From Anaerolinea thermophila (GTDB lineage: Bacteria; Chloroflexota; Anaerolineae; Anaerolineales; Villigracilaceae), in the NCBI GenBank assembly GCA_020722305.1, contig DYLB01000077.1, forward strand, positions 1-9,223: a DNA stretch of 9,223 nt, written 5' to 3'. The first letter of the stretch is position 1. Each line of letters begins with the position of its first letter. The notes under the pieces were generated by a model. It had not been told where the DNA came from. It saw nothing but the letters and a program-made list of their open reading frames with translations, and made no database searches. The position numbers were made by a program, and so were the translations under genes. Positions 5,893-9,223 of the stretch are shown piece after piece.

Positions 5893-5961
5893 GGGACACC
5901 TTTCCGAGGAACTTGAATTCGATAGACCTACTTTATCAAATCCCCGGTTACAAAGGTGGCC
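5893..5961 (-). promoter_or_regulatory. Intergenic leader with inverted repeat covering the mini-protein ribosome binding site
   Basis: This is the 69-base gap between the regulator stop (5962) and the mini-protein start (5892). CACCTTT (plus strand 5897-5903) and AAAGGTG (5952-5958) are exact reverse complements. In the minus-strand mRNA the upstream CACCTTT can pair with AAAGGTG, which contains the ribosome binding site of the mini-protein. This could mask translation. No terminator and no convincing promoter were found in the gap, so the regulator and the downstream genes may share a transcript. A seven-base pairing can occur by chance. Confidence 0.3.
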
Positions 5962-8900
5962 TCAAACTTTTCGTATCAGGGTTTCGTAAAGGGCAATGAT
6001 CTCCGAAGACGGAAGCATACCCAATTCCTCATCCAATTCCTGTTGATAACGGTGGTACTGGCGCGCCATGCCTGCCGGATCGTGCAAGGCGGCGTAAGCC
6101 TGGATGATCAGCCTGTGCGCGGCTTCGAGGAGATTATCGAACTCCAATGCCCGACGGGCCGCGTCGAGGCAGGCCTGATAATGGCCTCTGGAAAAATTGA
6201 TTTCTGCCAGCTCAAGCGAGGTCCGCACGAAAATTTCTTTATATTTGAGTTGTTCGCGAACAGCCCATTCCGAGCTGATTTCCCCAAGATAGGGACCTTT
6301 CACCAATTCCATCGCTGCGCTCAGGAATTTGGACCTTTTATAAGCATCAGAGGTATCGAGAGCGGAGTCGAGTAAATCGTCGAATTTCTCGCGGTCCCAG
6401 CGGTAGTTCAAAGCCCGATTGAAGGAATAGTTTTCCCCGTCAAAAATGACCACCTCCTGCCCCAGTGCGTGCCGGATGCGATACATATTAACCTTGAAAC
6501 GCATCTTCAACCGGGCAGTGGAGATGTCCGGCCAAAACTCCAGCGCGATCTGCTCCTTTGTCATGGGGCGAGACTGCAGGAGATAAACGAACATATCCCG
6601 GGCCTCGCGCGTTTGCCAGTCTGTCAGAGTGATCACCCGGCCGTTGACCCGTATCTGTAACGGCCCCAGGGTGGAGATTTCGATCAGGGGCGCCTGGACA
6701 AACACCGGCTGCGAACCAGCTCTTAACCTGCCGCCCAGGATTGGCAACTGGGCATGGACCCGCTCGGCTTGCTCGAAAAACCTGTCCAGCAGTTGGTCCC
6801 GGAACGGGTAGAACCCCTTGCGCTTCAACCACGCCATCACGCGGCCGGCGTGGATCATGATCGGCGTGGGTTTTAGCCAATCCCTTTCGGGCGGCAAAAT
6901 ATTTTTGATCTCCCCAGCAGCCCGGGCAGGGTCGCTCTCGCACATCGAGGCTGCAAGCCACAACTGCACGGCGGCCTTTTCCTGATTTTCGCCGGGACCG
7001 AGGAGGCTGAGCGTCTCGGTGAATAATTCGATCGCTTGGGCAGCCTGCCCGAATTCGAGCAAGCTGCATCCCCATTCGAGATCGAGCAACGCGCGCTCAA
7101 AGGCGCCCAAATTGATTTGAGTGGTCTCGATCCGCCTGAGTTCGTCCAAAGCCCTGGGGATTTCCCCGCCAAGGCGGTGGAGCCGCGCCTCGCCGAGGGT
7201 TGCATAGAAAATCAGGGGCGAATTGCCCAGGTTGGTTGCCAGGGTTAGCGCCATCTCATAATAATGGCGGGCAGTTTCCAGGTCGAGGAGATCGGACAGG
7301 ATATCCCCCAGGCCGATGAGCACAGTAGCCCGCAGCCGGGCGTATCCGCTCTTTTCAGCCACGTCCAGGGCCTTTTCCAGGAGGGGATAGGCGTCTTCCA
7401 GGCGTCCGGTCAGGTGATACAAAAGAGCCAGGTTGTTGAGCAGATGGGCCTTCCAGCCCGAATTTCCTACGTTTTCCCAGGCTGCCAGGGCGCTGGTATA
7501 GTAGCGCGCAGCCGTTTCAGAATCCCCAAGGCGGCGGTAAACCACGCCCAATTCCGATTCCAAAATGGATATATTGGTCGAAATGCCCAATTCCTTCCAG
7601 GATTGGAGGGATTCTTTCAGCCAGAATAAAGCATCCTGTAATCTCCCAAGACCCAGGCAGGCCAATCCCTTGAAGCGCTGCGCTTCGGCAAGGGCGACCT
7701 GCATGGTCGGGTTCCGGGCATCCACGATGACCTGGAGCGCCTGGTCGGCATCCGCGAGGGCGCCGTCGTAGTTGCCCAGCCGATGCTTTGCGCCAGCGCG
7801 GCGGACGAGAGTAAGCATCAGTCCGGGAGAATCCCCGCTCGCCCGCTGCCTGGTTTCTGCCCGGTCGAAAAGATCGAGGGCCTGGTACGTATCTCCTTTG
7901 GTCCCGTTGACCGCCCCTTGCAGGGACATGAGCGCCGGCTGCGAATAGATCAATTTGGTCGGCAGCCGGTCCAGCCAACTGGAGAGGGTCAGGATGCGCC
8001 CCTTGCGGATGAATGCCTGCCCGGCTTCCGACAGGACCCGGATGAGGTTCTCGTGGTCGTCCAGCGTGTCGTAGACTTGAAGGGCCTCCTCCCAGGATTG
8101 CGCCCTTTCGTAAGCGCGGGCCAGGTTCTGTTGAATGTGCCAGGTCAGGGCCGGGTCTTCGTACTGGAGTTTGGACTTGAGGAAATGCTGGAAAAGGTGG
8201 TGGTAACGCATCCAGCGCCCGTCATCACCCAAGGGGACACTGAAGAGATTATCACTCTGAGCTTGCGAAAATAACTTTGGCCAGTCCAGTTCCAAGCCCT
8301 CGGTCAGGGGATCGAGGACTTCCTTGCAAAGGGAAACGTCGAACGTGTCGAGATAGGAGGTCATCAACAGGAAACGGCGCATCTGTTCCGATTGCTGGCT
8401 CAAGACTTCCTGCGAGAAGAAATCGAAAAGCTCACGGGTTGATCTAAGGGGATGCAATTGCGGCAACCGGCCGGGCTGGCCGCCCGTCAGGTGGATGGCG
8501 GCAATCCAGCCCTCCGTTTCCTTGACGAGCCTTTCGGCATCTTCCATCGAAAGTGCCCGGCCGCTGTTTTGCTGGAAAAGCTGCTGGATTTCCTCAGGCC
8601 GGAAGGACAATTCGTCGAAGCTCAAACCGCCGACCTGGTTCCGGGCCACCATCAGCGGCATATCCTGCAGGTCCGGCAGGTTCCTCGTCGCCAGGATCAA
8701 GTGGAAGTTTTCGCCCACCAGTTGCAACAGCCGGCTGACGATCTGGCGCACCAGCAACACGTCACCCACAAGGTGAAAATCGTCCAAGATGAGGAAGAAA
8801 TGGTCGTTGATTTTGGCGGCGATCTCGTTGGCAACCGTCACCAGCACGCGCTCCCCGTCCTGCTCGAAGGAGGTCATGCTCTCAAGGGCAGCAAAGGAAT

Positions 8901-9198
8901 CGCTCCCAAAGCTGGGGAATTTCTCAGCGATGGCCGAGAGCAGATAAACCAGGAAGCGCTGAGGCTCCTGGTCCAGGGCATCGAGCGAGAGCCAGCAGAC
9001 CGGGATATCGCTGTTGTTCGCCAGGTCTATCAACAGGGAGGTCTTGCCATATCCCGCAGGAGCATAGACCAGCAGGAGTTTTCGTTCGAATTGGTCGTAG
9101 AGGCTGTCGGTCAAACGCGCCCGCGAGACCAGTTCGCGGCGCCTGAACGGGACACGGACCTTCACCTTGCTGACCGGGAATACTTCCGGGTTTGACAT
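5962..9198 (-). CDS. MalT-like STAND ATPase regulator with TPR array and C-terminal SARP/BTAD module
   Basis: A 1078-aa transcriptional regulator. The N-terminal region (about 15-340) is a MalT-type STAND NTPase: an RELVSRARL entry motif (21-29), the Walker A APAGYGKTS (46-54), the Walker B FFLILDDFHLV (134-144), an ATRNLPDL sensor-like strand (170-177) and a winged part ending MRYHHLFQHFLKSKL (330-344). A long TPR-like superhelix follows (about 350-770), expected to bind an inducer or partner. Instead of the LuxR helix-turn-helix of MalT, the C-terminus carries an OmpR/SARP-type winged helix (about 840-930; LGPLQIRVNGR, EFWPDIS, LKMRFKVNMYRIRHALG) and a BTAD domain (about 935-1078). Family knowledge suggests ATP-dependent oligomerisation on ligand binding followed by promoter activation. 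The first Met at 9198 gives the normal MalT-like beginning. No Shine-Dalgarno is visible and a -10 box lies just upstream. The gene runs in the same direction as, and directly upstream of, the small membrane/HD-GYP genes, its most likely targets or partners. Confidence 0.93.
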   Translation of the reverse strand: MSNPEVFPVSKVKVRVPFRRRELVSRARLTDSLYDQFERKLLLVYAPAGYGKTSLLIDLANNSDIPVCWLSLDALDQEPQRFLVYLLSAIAEKFPSFGSDSFAALESMTSFEQDGERVLVTVANEIAAKINDHFFLILDDFHLVGDVLLVRQIVSRLLQLVGENFHLILATRNLPDLQDMPLMVARNQVGGLSFDELSFRPEEIQQLFQQNSGRALSMEDAERLVKETEGWIAAIHLTGGQPGRLPQLHPLRSTRELFDFFSQEVLSQQSEQMRRFLLMTSYLDTFDVSLCKEVLDPLTEGLELDWPKLFSQAQSDNLFSVPLGDDGRWMRYHHLFQHFLKSKLQYEDPALTWHIQQNLARAYERAQSWEEALQVYDTLDDHENLIRVLSEAGQAFIRKGRILTLSSWLDRLPTKLIYSQPALMSLQGAVNGTKGDTYQALDLFDRAETRQRASGDSPGLMLTLVRRAGAKHRLGNYDGALADADQALQVIVDARNPTMQVALAEAQRFKGLACLGLGRLQDALFWLKESLQSWKELGISTNISILESELGVVYRRLGDSETAARYYTSALAAWENVGNSGWKAHLLNNLALLYHLTGRLEDAYPLLEKALDVAEKSGYARLRATVLIGLGDILSDLLDLETARHYYEMALTLATNLGNSPLIFYATLGEARLHRLGGEIPRALDELRRIETTQINLGAFERALLDLEWGCSLLEFGQAAQAIELFTETLSLLGPGENQEKAAVQLWLAASMCESDPARAAGEIKNILPPERDWLKPTPIMIHAGRVMAWLKRKGFYPFRDQLLDRFFEQAERVHAQLPILGGRLRAGSQPVFVQAPLIEISTLGPLQIRVNGRVITLTDWQTREARDMFVYLLQSRPMTKEQIALEFWPDISTARLKMRFKVNMYRIRHALGQEVVIFDGENYSFNRALNYRWDREKFDDLLDSALDTSDAYKRSKFLSAAMELVKGPYLGEISSEWAVREQLKYKEIFVRTSLELAEINFSRGHYQACLDAARRALEFDNLLEAAHRLIIQAYAALHDPAGMARQYHRYQQELDEELGMLPSSEIIALYETLIRKV

Positions 9199-9204
9199 GG
9201 TTTC

Positions 9205-9210
9205 ATTGTA
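9205..9210 (-). promoter_or_regulatory. Possible -10 box for a leaderless regulator transcript
   Basis: On the minus strand TACAAT (plus 9205-9210) is followed by six bases and then the regulator's ATG. Transcription from it would start at the A of the start codon. No Shine-Dalgarno lies between, which fits a leaderless mRNA. The expected -35 position lies beyond the end of the window, so the promoter cannot be fully judged. Confidence 0.4.
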
Positions 9211-9223
9211 ACTTAATCGTTGC

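Noticed and set aside
5893..5961. Internal promoter ahead of the mini-protein (TTGATA-like word on the minus strand)
   Set aside because: No acceptable -10 box lies 16-18 bases downstream of it, so it was not listed as a promoter.
8452..9195. Long open frame (247 codons) on the plus strand, opposite the regulator N-terminal region
   Set aside because: It lies wholly antisense to the Walker-motif-bearing coding sequence, has a low-complexity Gln/Arg/Pro-rich product with no recognisable domain, and is explained by GC-rich codon use in the real gene.

Overview
The window looks like chromosomal DNA from a GC-rich bacterium, most likely a member of the Chloroflexota and probably Anaerolineae. 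This rests on gene content, not on any marker gene. The pointers are a DUF5317-type membrane protein, a MalT-like STAND ATPase ending in a SARP/BTAD module, an SPFH protein with an excisionase-type helix-turn-helix tail, and heavy use of PD40 (TolB-like) propellers. There are no rRNA or tRNA genes, no CRISPR array, and no transposase or phage gene.

Left part, plus strand (120-3270). After a short palindromic repeat there is a membrane-anchored PD40 beta-propeller protein. An XdhC/CoxI-family protein follows 17 bases later. About 230 bases of non-coding DNA then hold several inverted repeats, which may fold as a multi-branched structure, and a near-consensus sigma-70 promoter. That promoter drives an SPFH-domain protein carrying a C-terminal DNA-binding-type domain. 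A strong bidirectional terminator (3290-3320) separates this block from the convergent minus-strand genes.

Right part, minus strand (9198 down to 3330). Five genes run in the same direction: a 1078-aa MalT-like/SARP regulator; a 47-aa single-span mini-protein at 5892-5749; a DUF5317-like membrane protein that starts 3 bases after the mini-protein stop; a 93-aa small protein that overlaps the DUF5317 gene by 11 bases; and a soluble GAF-GAF-HD-GYP phosphodiesterase. The last four are packed as one translational unit that ends at the terminator. The regulator lies 69 bases upstream with no terminator between, so it may be co-transcribed or may control the unit.

The most interesting reading is that this minus-strand set is one signalling module: a ligand-responsive ATPase regulator, a tiny membrane peptide, a polytopic membrane protein, a small helical protein of RiPP-precursor-like or LigA-like build, and a c-di-GMP-type output enzyme. 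The gene arrangement is seen in the sequence. The joint function is inference.
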